This document shows positions 8,873 to 18,276 of a stretch of DNA of 64,000 nt, piece after piece. The stretch is from the NCBI GenBank assembly GCA_963708865.1, contig CAVPUC010000001.1:62001-126000 (forward strand), written 5' to 3'. The notes below the pieces were generated by a model. The model saw nothing but the letters and a program-made list of their open reading frames with translations, was not told the origin of the DNA and searched no databases. Position 1 is the first letter of the stretch; each line of letters begins with the position of its first letter. Source of the stretch: DAIDKA01 sp963708865. GTDB lineage: Bacteria; Pseudomonadota; Gammaproteobacteria; Steroidobacterales; Steroidobacteraceae. Both the position numbers and the translations under genes were made by a program.

Positions 8873-10336
8873 ATGAATGCATCGCATCAAAATCCGCGTG
8901 AACTGCTGAGCACGATCGCCCGCCAGGCAATGCAGGACCAGGATCTGCTGCCGGATTTCTCCCCACAGGCGCAGGCACAGGCCGATTCGCTCACGCACGC
9001 TGCCGCGGACGGCGCCGCCCGCGACTTGCGCGCGGCCCAATGGGTGTCCATCGATAACGATGATTCCCTTGATCTGGACCAGCTGTCGGCCGCGCAATCC
9101 CTGACCGGCACGACGACCCGGCTGCTGGTCGCGATTGCCGATGTGGACGCAACAGTCGTCCAGGGATCCCCAATCGATGCCCATGCCCGCCAGAACACCA
9201 CTTCGGTTTACACCGCCGGACGCATATTCCCGATGCTCCCCGAGAAGCTTTCCACCAACCTCACCTCCCTCGTCCAAGGCGAGGAGCGCCTGGCGATGAT
9301 TATCGAGATGGTGGTCGGCGCGGACGGCAGTATCGCAAGCTCCGACATCTACCGCGCAACCGTCATCAACAAGGCGAAGCTCGCCTATGACAGTGTGGCG
9401 GGCTGGCTGGAAGACGGCGCCGCCGTCCCGCCGGTACTGGCGGCGGCGGGATTGGAAAACCAGGTGCGCCTCCAGGACCAGGTCGCACAGGCGCTGGGAC
9501 GCGTGCGCCATACCCAAGGCGCACTGACCCTGGAGACCATACAAACCAGCGCAGTGTTTGAGGGCGAGGCGCTGCAGGATCTGGTACCGGACCGCAAGAA
9601 CCGCGCTCATGAGCTGATCGAGAACATCATGGTCGCGGCCAACGGCGTGGTGGCACGCTGGCTTCAGGCCAAGGGACTGGCTTCGATGCGCCGGATATTG
9701 CGCACTCCCGAGCACTGGGATCGGATCGTGGCGCTGGCCGCTGAGCATGGGGCGCAACTGCCTGCGGTGGCAGATCCGGTGGCGCTGAACGCATTCCTCG
9801 CGCAAAGTCGCAGGGAACACCCCGAACAGTTTCCCGATCTGTCGCTGTCGGTCATCAAGCTGCTAGGCCGTGGCGAGTACGCGCTGGAGTTGCCTGGGGA
9901 GAGGGTCGCGGGACATTTCGGTCTGGCGGTGCGCGACTACCTGCACTCCACCGCGCCCAACCGGCGCTATCCGGATGTGATTACCCAGCGTCTCATCAAG
10001 GCCGCACTGGCCAGCGCCCCAGCGCCCTACACCACCACCGAACTTCAGGCCCTGGCGCTTCACTGCACGAACCAGGAAGACCACGCCGCGAAGGTGGAAC
10101 GGCGGGTCAGCAAGTCGGCAGCCGCGCTGCTGTTGCAGCCACGAATCGGCCAGACATTCGATGCCATCGTCACCGGCGCCGCGGACAAGGGTACTTGGGC
10201 GCGAACCATGCTGCCGCCGGTGGAAGGCCGGATCGTGCGCGGCTTCCAGGGTCTGCAAGTCGGTCAGTCGGTGCGGGTGCGACTGCTCAGTACCGACGTT
10301 GCCCGCGGCTTCATCGATTTCTCCTGCGAGAGCTAG
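8873..10336 (+). CDS. RNB-domain ribonuclease (short RNase II/R-like)
   Basis: 487 residues. The RNB catalytic domain starts almost at the N-terminus without the cold-shock domains of RNase II/R. The metal-binding loop is at about residues 60-71 (SIDNDDSLDLDQL); the third Asp of the RNase II set is kept, the final one is Gln. VAIADVDATV, ARQNTTSVYTAGRIFPMLP and YLHSTAPNRRYPDVITQRL are also family hallmarks. A C-terminal S1-like segment (about 425-487) could bind RNA. Predicted 3'-5' exoribonuclease, with altered metal coordination possible. The stop is 3 bp before the LOG gene, so they form an operon. Confidence 0.85.
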   Translation: MNASHQNPRELLSTIARQAMQDQDLLPDFSPQAQAQADSLTHAAADGAARDLRAAQWVSIDNDDSLDLDQLSAAQSLTGTTTRLLVAIADVDATVVQGSPIDAHARQNTTSVYTAGRIFPMLPEKLSTNLTSLVQGEERLAMIIEMVVGADGSIASSDIYRATVINKAKLAYDSVAGWLEDGAAVPPVLAAAGLENQVRLQDQVAQALGRVRHTQGALTLETIQTSAVFEGEALQDLVPDRKNRAHELIENIMVAANGVVARWLQAKGLASMRRILRTPEHWDRIVALAAEHGAQLPAVADPVALNAFLAQSRREHPEQFPDLSLSVIKLLGRGEYALELPGERVAGHFGLAVRDYLHSTAPNRRYPDVITQRLIKAALASAPAPYTTTELQALALHCTNQEDHAAKVERRVSKSAAALLLQPRIGQTFDAIVTGAADKGTWARTMLPPVEGRIVRGFQGLQVGQSVRVRLLSTDVARGFIDFSCES

Positions 10337-10339
10337 CCC

Positions 10340-11140
10340 ATGACCACGATTCCAACCCCCGCAGTCCATCTGGCCTATGAGAACGCGCAGTTCGTCACCA
10401 GCGATGAGGCGCGGCCGCTGCGCATCCTCGCCGAATACCTGGAGCCATTGAAGCGCTTTCAGCAAACCGGTATCCACGACACCATTGTCTTCTTCGGCTC
10501 CGCACGCCTGACGGCGGGCGGGCCCATGGGGCACTACTACCATGACGCCCAAACGCTGGCGCACCTGATCACCCAATGGTCAAAGTCGTTGTCATCGCAT
10601 GCGCACCGCTACGTCATCTGTTCGGGCGGCGGTGGGGGCATCATGGAGGCGGCCAACCGCGGCGCCGCGGAGGCGGGTGGAAAAACCATCGGCTTGAACA
10701 TCAGCCTTCCGCATGAGCAGGCCGCGAATCCCTACATCACCCGGGAGCTGGCGTTCGAGTTTCATTATTTCTTCATGCGCAAGCTCTGGTTCGCTCATCT
10801 GGCACGCGGGCTCGTCGCCTTTCCGGGTGGCTTCGGCACTTTGGATGAACTCACCGAAATTCTCACGCTGGCCCAGACGCACAAGCTCGAGCGGCGCATA
10901 CCCGTGATTCTGTACGGCTCGGAATACTGGAATGAGATCATCAATTTCAAGGCTCTGCTGCGCCATGGAATGATCAGCGCCGCGGATCTGGAGCTGTTCG
11001 AATTCGCTGATACACCGGAGGCCGCCTTGCGGGTGCTGCAGTCGAATCTCGAACCCGAGCCGTCTGGAAAAACGCCTTGTTTCGCACACAGCGTGCGAAA
11101 AAATCCCCGACTCGCTCCAGGTCAGGAACCTCCTACATGA
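10340..11140 (+). CDS. LOG family protein (Rossmann nucleotide-binding)
   Basis: 266 residues of the TIGR00730/LOG family, once called lysine decarboxylase-like. Members studied include cytokinin riboside monophosphate phosphoribohydrolases and the nucleotide 5'-monophosphate nucleosidase YgdH/PpnN. Hallmarks: VFFGSAR (residues about 49-55), the GGGGGIMEAANRGA nucleotide loop and the catalytic FPGGFGTLDELTE near residue 160. It starts 3 bp after the RNB nuclease gene. A nuclease with a nucleotide-cleaving enzyme suggests nucleotide salvage or turnover, by inference from context. Confidence 0.85.
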   Translation: MTTIPTPAVHLAYENAQFVTSDEARPLRILAEYLEPLKRFQQTGIHDTIVFFGSARLTAGGPMGHYYHDAQTLAHLITQWSKSLSSHAHRYVICSGGGGGIMEAANRGAAEAGGKTIGLNISLPHEQAANPYITRELAFEFHYFFMRKLWFAHLARGLVAFPGGFGTLDELTEILTLAQTHKLERRIPVILYGSEYWNEIINFKALLRHGMISAADLELFEFADTPEAALRVLQSNLEPEPSGKTPCFAHSVRKNPRLAPGQEPPT

Positions 11141-11193
11141 CGGCGACTGAGTGAGCGGTTGATTCAGCGCAGCAAATCACCGCATATCGCCCT

Positions 11194-12912
11194 ATGAAAT
11201 TTTCAGTCTGGGCGCCGCTTGCGAAGACGAGCGTGGAGTTGGTGTGTGCGGAGCAACGGTTCTCAATGACGCCGACTGGCGATGGGTACTGGCAGGTCGA
11301 GTGTGATCCCGCAGGCATCGCCGCAGGCTACCGCTATTCGCTCGACGGTTCGACTCCGTTTCCTGATCCGCGCTCCGCCTGGCAACCCGAAGGGGTGCAT
11401 GGTCCGTCCTATCCGGTCGATACGGAGGCGCTGAAGGCGATCAGCCAGAGCTCGTTCCAGCAAAAGCCGCTAAGCAAAGCCATCATCTATGAGCTGCATA
11501 TCGGTACCTTCACTCCCGAGGGGACCTACGCGGGCGCCGTCGATAGGCTTTCGCACCTGGTCGCACTGGGCGTCACCCACGTGGAAGTCATGCCGCTCGC
11601 CACCTTTCCGGGCAAGCACGGCTGGGGCTATGACGGGGTCTACCTCTTCGCGCCGCACCCTGCCTACGGCACACCAGAGGATCTCGCCCGATTCGTCGCC
11701 GCATGCCACGCACGGGGTCTCGCGGTGCTGCTCGATGTTGTCTACAACCATCTGGGACCGGACGGCAATTACCTGCGCAATTTCGCTCCGTACTTCACCA
11801 ATCACGTCAAGACCGCCTGGGGAGACGCGATCAACTACGATGGCGCCTGCAGCGACGGGGTGAGGAAGTTTGTCATCGACAATGCCCGCATGTGGCTGGA
11901 AGTCTACGGTTTCGACGGACTTCGACTGGATGCCGTCGGCGCCATCTTCAGTTTCGAGGCCGTGCACCTGCTGGAAGAACTCGCGAATGCGCTTCACGCC
12001 TTTGCCGATGCCAATAATCGCTGCATTGTCCTCATCGCGGAGAGCGATCTGAACGATCCGCGACTGGTTCATCCGCCGGAGCGCGGCGGCTACGGGCTCG
12101 ATGCCCACTGGGCCGATGACTTCCACCATGCGCTGCATAGCGCGATGACCGGCGAGACGGTCGGCTACTACATGGATTTCAACGGCATCGAGGATGTGGC
12201 CATGGCCCTTCGCGACAGCTATGTCTATCAGGGTCAGTACTCTCCTCATCGCAGACGCCGGCATGGCCGGCCACCGACCGATGTGAGGCCGGACCAGCTC
12301 GTGGTGAATTCACAGAATCACGATCAGATCGGCAATCGCGCCAAGGGCGAGCGCCTGAGCATGCTGCTCAAGCCCATTCAACTGAAGGCCGTCGCTGCGG
12401 TCACCATTCTGTCGCCCTATGTGCCGCTGCTGTTCCAGGGTGAGGAATGGGGTGCATCGACGCCGTTTTTCTACTTTACCGATCACCAGAACAAGGAGCT
12501 CGGACAGCTGGTGGCGGAGGGACGCCGCCAGGAATTCAAGACGTTTGGCTGGATCCATGAAGTCCCCAATCCGCAGCTGCACGAGACGTTCGAAAGCTCC
12601 CGGCTGAACTGGCAGGAACTGGCCCAGCCATCGCATCAGGATCTGTTCGACTGGTATCAGAAAATCATCGCGCTGCGGGCTTCCGATCGCCATCCGCTGC
12701 CGCTGCCCGTCAATGTCTCCTACGATGCCACACAGCGCTGGCTGTGGTTCGTGCGCGGGGACTTGTGCGTCGTGGTGAATTTTGCCTCACAGCCGGTGGA
12801 CATCCCGTTTCCGGAGGGCACTTGGCGCCTGTTGCTCTCTTCAGTGCCCGAAGCGTCGGGAACCGACACATTGGCCGAATATGAAACGCGCATCTATAGC
12901 GCCAATATCTAG
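11194..12912 (+). CDS. treZ: Malto-oligosyltrehalose trehalohydrolase
   Basis: 572-residue GH13 enzyme that releases free trehalose from maltooligosyl trehalose made by TreY. It has an N-terminal E-set domain (FSVWAPLAKTSVELV), then a catalytic barrel with ELHIGTFTPEGTY, YNHLGPDGNYL, GFDGLRLDAVGAI (nucleophile Asp), LIAESDLNDPR (acid/base Glu) and VNSQNHDQIGNRAKGERL (transition-state Asp), then a beta C-terminal domain. Length is normal. It lies convergent to treY with 14 bp between the stops, unlike the common same-strand tre clusters. ATG at 11194; the LOG gene ends 53 bp upstream. Confidence 0.95.
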   Translation: MKFSVWAPLAKTSVELVCAEQRFSMTPTGDGYWQVECDPAGIAAGYRYSLDGSTPFPDPRSAWQPEGVHGPSYPVDTEALKAISQSSFQQKPLSKAIIYELHIGTFTPEGTYAGAVDRLSHLVALGVTHVEVMPLATFPGKHGWGYDGVYLFAPHPAYGTPEDLARFVAACHARGLAVLLDVVYNHLGPDGNYLRNFAPYFTNHVKTAWGDAINYDGACSDGVRKFVIDNARMWLEVYGFDGLRLDAVGAIFSFEAVHLLEELANALHAFADANNRCIVLIAESDLNDPRLVHPPERGGYGLDAHWADDFHHALHSAMTGETVGYYMDFNGIEDVAMALRDSYVYQGQYSPHRRRRHGRPPTDVRPDQLVVNSQNHDQIGNRAKGERLSMLLKPIQLKAVAAVTILSPYVPLLFQGEEWGASTPFFYFTDHQNKELGQLVAEGRRQEFKTFGWIHEVPNPQLHETFESSRLNWQELAQPSHQDLFDWYQKIIALRASDRHPLPLPVNVSYDATQRWLWFVRGDLCVVVNFASQPVDIPFPEGTWRLLLSSVPEASGTDTLAEYETRIYSANI

Positions 12913-12926
12913 CCGCTACCGACCTT

Positions 12927-15533
12927 TCAGCCAGGCTCCTTGACCAGCAGCGCCACCGGAAACTGGCCAAACAGCTCGGTCGCAGTGGCTGATCCGGACA
13001 GTTTTTCCAAAGTGAAGACATTCTCCCAGGTGCCGCTGGGCAGTGGCAGCCGGGTATCCTCCCACTGGTTGGCAAATGACAGGGTCAACCGCGGCACCAC
13101 GGCAATGAGGTTCTCGCCGCGACGAAACGCGAACAGGTTGCCCAGATGCGCCCCCTGGGCCGCCAGCGGCTGGTAGCGACTGTGCTCCGCAAATTCATCG
13201 GGAAGCGCGGCGCGCAAGGTGAGCACCCGGTCGATCAGCCATAGCTTCGGCGCGCCCGAGTCCCAGTCCGCCAGCGCCTGTGCCGCGCTCATGGAGCGGC
13301 AGCGGCTGAGCAGTTGCGTCCTTTGGGCATAGTCCACCGGACGGCGATTGTCCGGATCCACCAGGCTCAGGTCCCACAACTCGGTTCCCTGATAAAAGTC
13401 CGGCACCCCCGGTACCACCAGTTTGATGAGGGTCTGTGCCAGGCTGTTGATCCGCCCGGGCAGCACCAGCGGTTCAACGAACTCGACCAGACTCTTGAGG
13501 AACTCCTCGTTCAGCAGTACCCGCTCGACGAACCCCTTGATGTTCTCCTCATAGCCGACATTGGGCTCCTGCCAGGAGGTTCTTAACTTGGCTTCACGGC
13601 AGGCCTTGAGCATGTACTGCCAGCAGCGCGCCCCATCGATGGGCCACGCACCCACCAGGGTCTGGTAGAGCAGATACTCGGCGTGACGGTCCTGAGTGCG
13701 GTTGTTCCAGGCGCCCTCGTTCATCGTCGTCCACTGATGCAGGGCCTCGGCCCAGCGATCAGCGATCTCGGAGAGCAGCGAGATGCGCGTGCGAACATCT
13801 TCACTGCGCTTGTTGTCGTGCGTGGAGGTCGTCAGCTGGTTGCGCGGCCAGTGCTCACTCAAGTACAGGCAATACTCATGGAACTTGTCCGAGGAGATGC
13901 CGATGAGGGAGGCTTGCGCGCCCACTTCATTGCACGACAGCAGCCGATCAAAACAATAGAACGTCGTGTCCTCTACACCCTTTGCCATGACCGCCGGCGT
14001 GAGCTGCTGCCATTGGCTGATGAAGGCGATTTCCTCCTCACTCAACGGCTCCTTCGTCAACAGCGCGAGCAGAAAATCAAACGTCGCGCTGTCGATGGTC
14101 GGACGGGCGAAGCGGGCGCTGCGCACCGCTTCGGCCAGGACCGCCTTGTCGGCATCACCGACCGGCGCCGCCGTCCGATAGGTGCGGTAAACCCCCAGGG
14201 ACGCGGTGACCTGGGCCAGCGCGTCGCGCAGTTGCTGGGGGCTCAGGTCGCGCGTGTGACGTGACTGGCGCGCCAGGTGGTTCGCCATCACCGACAGCCG
14301 CTGGTGCTCGTAGGCAAAGGCGTGGCCGACGATATAGTCCTTCTTTTCCCGGATCAGGGCTCCCAGGTCGACCGAATGTCCGGTAAACGTCGCATAGGTC
14401 GACGTCAGCTTGTCGGCATTCTGGTCACTCATCCACAGCCGGTTGACCTTGGCGAGGAAGTCATAGCCCACGGTGCCATCGATGGGCCAGCTCGCCGGCA
14501 AGCGCTCCTCGGTATCGAGAATCTTCTCCGCGTAGATACGCCCCTGCGGCAACAGCGCCCGCAGCCGCTCGAAATATTCGAGCGGATCGCGCAGGCCATC
14601 CGGATGATCCACCCGCAGGCCGTCAATCTGGCCGGCAGCGATCATCTTCTTGAATCGGTTGTGGATCGCATCGAAGACTTCGCGCCGTTCCGTCGACATG
14701 CCGATCAGCGTCGAGACATCGAAAAAGCGGCGATAGTTGACGAATTCGCCGGCGAGCTTCCAGCTGTGCACGGCGTAAAACTGCTGCTGCACCACCGCGT
14801 CCAGCTTCTCCTCGTCACTGTTGATGGCGTCCAGGTGCGACGCCAGTGCGCCGGGTCCGCTGTCCTTGAGGAAGCGTGCGGCGGCTTCGGCCGCTTCGTG
14901 GTAGGCACTGAGTTCGGCGCTTCCCGGCGATTCGAGCCGCGACAACCGCTGCAGCTGAGCAAAACACGGTGGTGGATCATCCGCCAGCGCGCCCCATGAC
15001 TCGGGCGACAGCGGCCAGGTGTTCTCAAAGTGTCGCAGCCGCGGGCGTCCATGCCTGAGCTCGATTTTCAGCTCACCGGCGCTGAGCGCCTCGCCGTAGG
15101 GGCGGGCGAGGCTGCAGATGTGTACGCAGAACCGACTGCCGGCGGGCTGGCGAATGTCGAAGTACCGGCAGTACTCGCTGTAAGGGCCATGGGCGAGCAC
15201 GTCATCCCACCATGGGTTCAGCTCCGTGGCCGCCATGTGGTTCGGCACGATATCGAGAAGAATGCCCAGCGACTGCGCGTGCGCCGCGTCCACAAAATGT
15301 GTCCAGGCCTCATCGCCACCCAGATCACGGCTGACGTGCCGGGGATCGATGACATCGTAGCCGTGTGCGCTGCCTGGGGTTGCCTGCAGGCACGGTGACA
15401 GGTAGACATGGCTGACGCCGAGTTTGGCGAGGTATGGCAGAACCTGTTCGGCATCCGCCAGGGTGAATCCTGAATGCAGTTGCAACCGATAAGTGGCGAC
15501 CCAGGGGCGCGGGGATGTGGCAACCGCCGCCAT
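12927..15533 (-). CDS. treY: Malto-oligosyltrehalose synthase
   Basis: 868-residue GH13 glucosyl mutase that converts the reducing-end alpha-1,4 bond of maltodextrins to the alpha,alpha-1,1 bond of trehalose. Motifs: YRLQLHSGF at the N-terminus, YLSPCLQATPGSAHGYDV, IDGLRVDHPDGL (nucleophile Asp), IYAEKILDTEERLP (Glu), TSTHDNKRSEDVR (Asp) and VPGVPDFYQGTE. I choose the ATG at 15533 over the TTG at 15551: it lies directly at the glgX stop and gives the family N-terminus. It forms an operon behind glgX. Its product feeds TreZ, encoded convergently. Confidence 0.95.
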   Translation of the reverse strand: MAAVATSPRPWVATYRLQLHSGFTLADAEQVLPYLAKLGVSHVYLSPCLQATPGSAHGYDVIDPRHVSRDLGGDEAWTHFVDAAHAQSLGILLDIVPNHMAATELNPWWDDVLAHGPYSEYCRYFDIRQPAGSRFCVHICSLARPYGEALSAGELKIELRHGRPRLRHFENTWPLSPESWGALADDPPPCFAQLQRLSRLESPGSAELSAYHEAAEAAARFLKDSGPGALASHLDAINSDEEKLDAVVQQQFYAVHSWKLAGEFVNYRRFFDVSTLIGMSTERREVFDAIHNRFKKMIAAGQIDGLRVDHPDGLRDPLEYFERLRALLPQGRIYAEKILDTEERLPASWPIDGTVGYDFLAKVNRLWMSDQNADKLTSTYATFTGHSVDLGALIREKKDYIVGHAFAYEHQRLSVMANHLARQSRHTRDLSPQQLRDALAQVTASLGVYRTYRTAAPVGDADKAVLAEAVRSARFARPTIDSATFDFLLALLTKEPLSEEEIAFISQWQQLTPAVMAKGVEDTTFYCFDRLLSCNEVGAQASLIGISSDKFHEYCLYLSEHWPRNQLTTSTHDNKRSEDVRTRISLLSEIADRWAEALHQWTTMNEGAWNNRTQDRHAEYLLYQTLVGAWPIDGARCWQYMLKACREAKLRTSWQEPNVGYEENIKGFVERVLLNEEFLKSLVEFVEPLVLPGRINSLAQTLIKLVVPGVPDFYQGTELWDLSLVDPDNRRPVDYAQRTQLLSRCRSMSAAQALADWDSGAPKLWLIDRVLTLRAALPDEFAEHSRYQPLAAQGAHLGNLFAFRRGENLIAVVPRLTLSFANQWEDTRLPLPSGTWENVFTLEKLSGSATATELFGQFPVALLVKEPG

Positions 15534-15534
15534 G

Positions 15535-17658
15535 CTAGTCGGCCCGCACAAACAGTACCAGCGAGCGACCCGTCACGCCGTACACATCACCGGTCGTGCC
15601 CTTGTAGGGGGTCTCTTCGTTGGCCACATGGGTGTCCACGACCCGGTCCCAGGTCTGCCCATCGGGATACTCGGGCAGCGTGAAATTGACCAGGTCGTGG
15701 TGGGAGTTGAGCACCAGCAGCATGGCCGCCTCGGTGCCGCGCTGCTGCACCCCGGTGGGCCGGGCGCGACCGTCCATCAGCATCCCGAAGCACTTCATCA
15801 GGTCATCGCCCCATTCCTCGCCGGTCATCTCCCGCCCCGAGGCATTGATCCAGGTGAGATCCTTGATGTCGAGCTCGGCATCATAGCTGCCGGTCAGAAA
15901 ACGGTTGCGTCGCAGGATGGGATACTTGGCACGCATCGCGCACAGCGTCTGCACGAATCGCAGCAGCGACTTGCCCCTGTCACCCAACTCCCAGTTGACC
16001 CAGCTGACCTCATTGTCCTGGCAGTAAGCGTTGTTGTTGCCGCCTTGCGTGCGCCCGAATTCATCGCCGGCCACGAACATCGGGGTCCCCTGGGACAACA
16101 GCAGCGTCGCGAGGAAGTTGCGCAGCTGGCGCTCGCGCAGCGCATTGATCTCCGGGTCGTCGGTCGGACCCTCGGCGCCGCAGTTCCAGGATCGGTTGTC
16201 GCTCGATCCGTCCCGATTGCCCTCGCCGTTGGCTTCATTGTGCTTCTCGTTATAGGAGACCACATCGTTGAGCGTGAAGCCGTCATGCGCCGTCACGAAG
16301 TTGACGCACGAGGAGGGCCGACGACCCAGGCGATTGAAGACATCGGCGGAGGCGCACAGCCGTTGTGCCACCGCTCGCGCCGACGCATCGCCCTTCCAGT
16401 AGTCGCGCACGGTATCGCGATAGCGGTCGTTCCACTCGGCCCAGCCCGGTGGGAACTGTCCCACCTGATAGCCCCCCGGACCGCAATCCCAGGGTTCGGC
16501 AATGAGCTTCACCGAGCGCAAGGTCGGGTCCTGGTGGCAGACTTTCAGAAAGCCGCTTTGACTGTCGAAGCCATCCGGTTCGCGGGCGAGGATCGTCCCC
16601 AGGTCAAAGCGGAAGCCATCGATATGCAGCTCGTTGACCCAGTAGCGCAGGCTGTCGGTGACCATCTCAATCACGTTGGGGTGAGAGAGATTCACCGTGT
16701 TGCCGGTACCGGTATCATTGATGTAGTACCGCTTGTCGGGCAGCAGGCGGTAGTAGGAGGTATTGTCGATGCCCTTGAATGACAGGGTCGGTCCGCGCTC
16801 ATTGCCTTCGGCCGTGTGGTTGTAGACCACATCGAGAATGACCTCGAGTCCGGCGTCATGAAAACTCGCCACCATTTCCTTGAATTCGCGCAGCGACTGT
16901 TCCGGTTCCGACGCATAGCGCGGGTCGGGCGCAAAGAACCCGATGCTGTTGTAGCCCCAGTAGTTGGTCAGACCCTTTTCCAGCAGATGACTGTCGTTGA
17001 TGAAGGTATGGATCGGCAGCAGTTCAATCGTCGTCACGCCGAGTGACTTGACGTAGTCGACGACTTCTTTTGTTCCCAACCCCTTGTAGGTGCCGCGCTG
17101 CTTCTCCGGCACGGCGGGGTGCAATTTCGTGAAGCCCTTCACATGGGCCTCATAGATGATGGTGCGATCCCAGGGCACGCCCCGCTTGCGCGGCTGGCCT
17201 TTCCAGTCGAAGTTCGGATCCACGACCACGCATTTGGGCATGAACGCGGCGCTGTCGCGCGTGTCGAAACTTATGTCTTCGTCCTTGTGGCCGATGGTGT
17301 AGCCAAAAATCTCCGGCTTCCACTGAAGCTCGCCGATGTGCGCTCGGGCGTACGGATCCAGCACCAGCTTGTTGGGGTTGAAGCGGTGACCGGCGAGGGG
17401 CTCATACGGACCGTGAACGCGCATGCCATAGACCGAGCCGGGATGCACGTCCGGAATATAGCCGTGCCAGATCTGATCGGTGTATTCAGGCAGCGCCAGG
17501 CGCTCCTGTTCGGTGCCCCCTGCCGAATCGAACAGGCAGATCTCCACCTTGGTGGCATGTGCCGAATAGAGCGTGAAGTTGGTGCCTTTGCCGTCCCAGA
17601 TGGCGCCATGCGCCTGGGAGGTGCCTTCACGTACACGGGATTTTCCGGGAGAAGCCAT
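15535..17658 (-). CDS. glgX: Glycogen debranching enzyme GlgX
   Basis: 707-residue GH13 isoamylase-type enzyme that hydrolyses alpha-1,6 branches of glycogen or limit dextrins. N-terminal CBM48 domain (residues about 15-110: GTNFTLYSAHATKVEICLFD), then VVYNHTAEGNE, IDGFRFDLGTILARE (nucleophile Asp), LIAEPWDCGPGGYQVGQFP (acid/base Glu) and VTAHDGFTLNDVVSYNEKHN (Asp). Length is typical. It is the first gene of the glgX-treY operon; its linear products are TreY substrates. The ATG at 17658 follows an AT-rich stretch that may be the promoter. Confidence 0.95.
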   Translation of the reverse strand: MASPGKSRVREGTSQAHGAIWDGKGTNFTLYSAHATKVEICLFDSAGGTEQERLALPEYTDQIWHGYIPDVHPGSVYGMRVHGPYEPLAGHRFNPNKLVLDPYARAHIGELQWKPEIFGYTIGHKDEDISFDTRDSAAFMPKCVVVDPNFDWKGQPRKRGVPWDRTIIYEAHVKGFTKLHPAVPEKQRGTYKGLGTKEVVDYVKSLGVTTIELLPIHTFINDSHLLEKGLTNYWGYNSIGFFAPDPRYASEPEQSLREFKEMVASFHDAGLEVILDVVYNHTAEGNERGPTLSFKGIDNTSYYRLLPDKRYYINDTGTGNTVNLSHPNVIEMVTDSLRYWVNELHIDGFRFDLGTILAREPDGFDSQSGFLKVCHQDPTLRSVKLIAEPWDCGPGGYQVGQFPPGWAEWNDRYRDTVRDYWKGDASARAVAQRLCASADVFNRLGRRPSSCVNFVTAHDGFTLNDVVSYNEKHNEANGEGNRDGSSDNRSWNCGAEGPTDDPEINALRERQLRNFLATLLLSQGTPMFVAGDEFGRTQGGNNNAYCQDNEVSWVNWELGDRGKSLLRFVQTLCAMRAKYPILRRNRFLTGSYDAELDIKDLTWINASGREMTGEEWGDDLMKCFGMLMDGRARPTGVQQRGTEAAMLLVLNSHHDLVNFTLPEYPDGQTWDRVVDTHVANEETPYKGTTGDVYGVTGRSLVLFVRAD

Positions 17659-17725
17659 ATTATAAATTAAAGACGCCCCCGGTTACCCGGTGCGTACAAC
17701 CCCTCGGAAGTTTTGGAAAAGAATC

Positions 17726-17752
17726 GGTTGGCGCCCCCAACAGGCGCCAACC
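17726..17752 (-). terminator. Hairpin between small lipoprotein gene and glgX
   Basis: Perfect 10-bp inverted repeat ggttggcgcc/ggcgccaacc with a 7-nt loop (17736-17742). Read on the minus strand it follows the small lipoprotein stop and is followed by GATTCTTTTCC, a weak U-tract, so it could end that transcript before glgX. Terminator function is inferred. Confidence 0.55.
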
Positions 17753-17840
17753 CTACCAGGTCCCTAAGCGGTTCCCGGTCCCGCACTCGGCCCTAAGCGG
17801 GTCCGATCTGCGGGGTCAGCTTCGCATCGACGATGCCGGA

Positions 17841-18014
17841 TCAACGGCAATGGTCGTCGCGTTCACCACAGTCCACCCACACATGCTCGTGGTAATAGCG
17901 ATGATGGTCGCGGTCGTAGTAGCCCTCGCGCGGTCCGGCGACGACGCATCCCGCGCTGATCACGGCGAGGCCCAAAAGGAGGCTGCCGATTACGGCTCGT
18001 GTTACATCTTTCAT
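17841..18014 (-). CDS. Small lipoprotein, His/Tyr/Asp-rich tail
   Basis: A 57-residue ORF read directly from the sequence. ATG at 18014 (MKDVTRAVIGSLLLGLAV), lipobox ISAGC with the lipidated Cys at residue 23, then a tail dense in His, Tyr, Asp and Arg (YYDRDHHRYYHEHVWVD) ending CGERDDHCR with two more Cys. The TGA is at 17841-17843. The signal and lipobox argue that it is real. The tail could bind metal, by composition only. It resembles the many short YXWGQ-like or His-rich lipoproteins of Proteobacteria but I recognise no exact family. It is alone upstream of glgX, separated by a hairpin. Confidence 0.65.
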   Translation of the reverse strand: MKDVTRAVIGSLLLGLAVISAGCVVAGPREGYYDRDHHRYYHEHVWVDCGERDDHCR

Positions 18015-18276
18015 GGCAAATCCTGGTGTTCAAAATGTCGTGTCAGCAGTGTCGGCTGACGGCAGAAGCCATGGTGCAAGCCTTTAGCCTAATGCGCTGC
18101 CCAGACTTCGCCGCCTCATGCTGTAGGACAGCGTACCGGGACCGTAGGCACCATTCCGTTGCCATATTGCAGTGCACCATGATTAATGTCGAAACAGTTG
18201 CACTGGAACTGTGCCTAGGGTCCCAGTCTCCAGCAGGGGATCCGAAGTTCCGCGGCCATTAGCCGATACTCAGAAG

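Noticed and set aside
8694..8978. N-terminal extension of the PAP2 protein
   Set aside because: The extra 95 codons have no membrane or family character and overlap the divergent RNB gene start; the GTG at 8693 is preferred.
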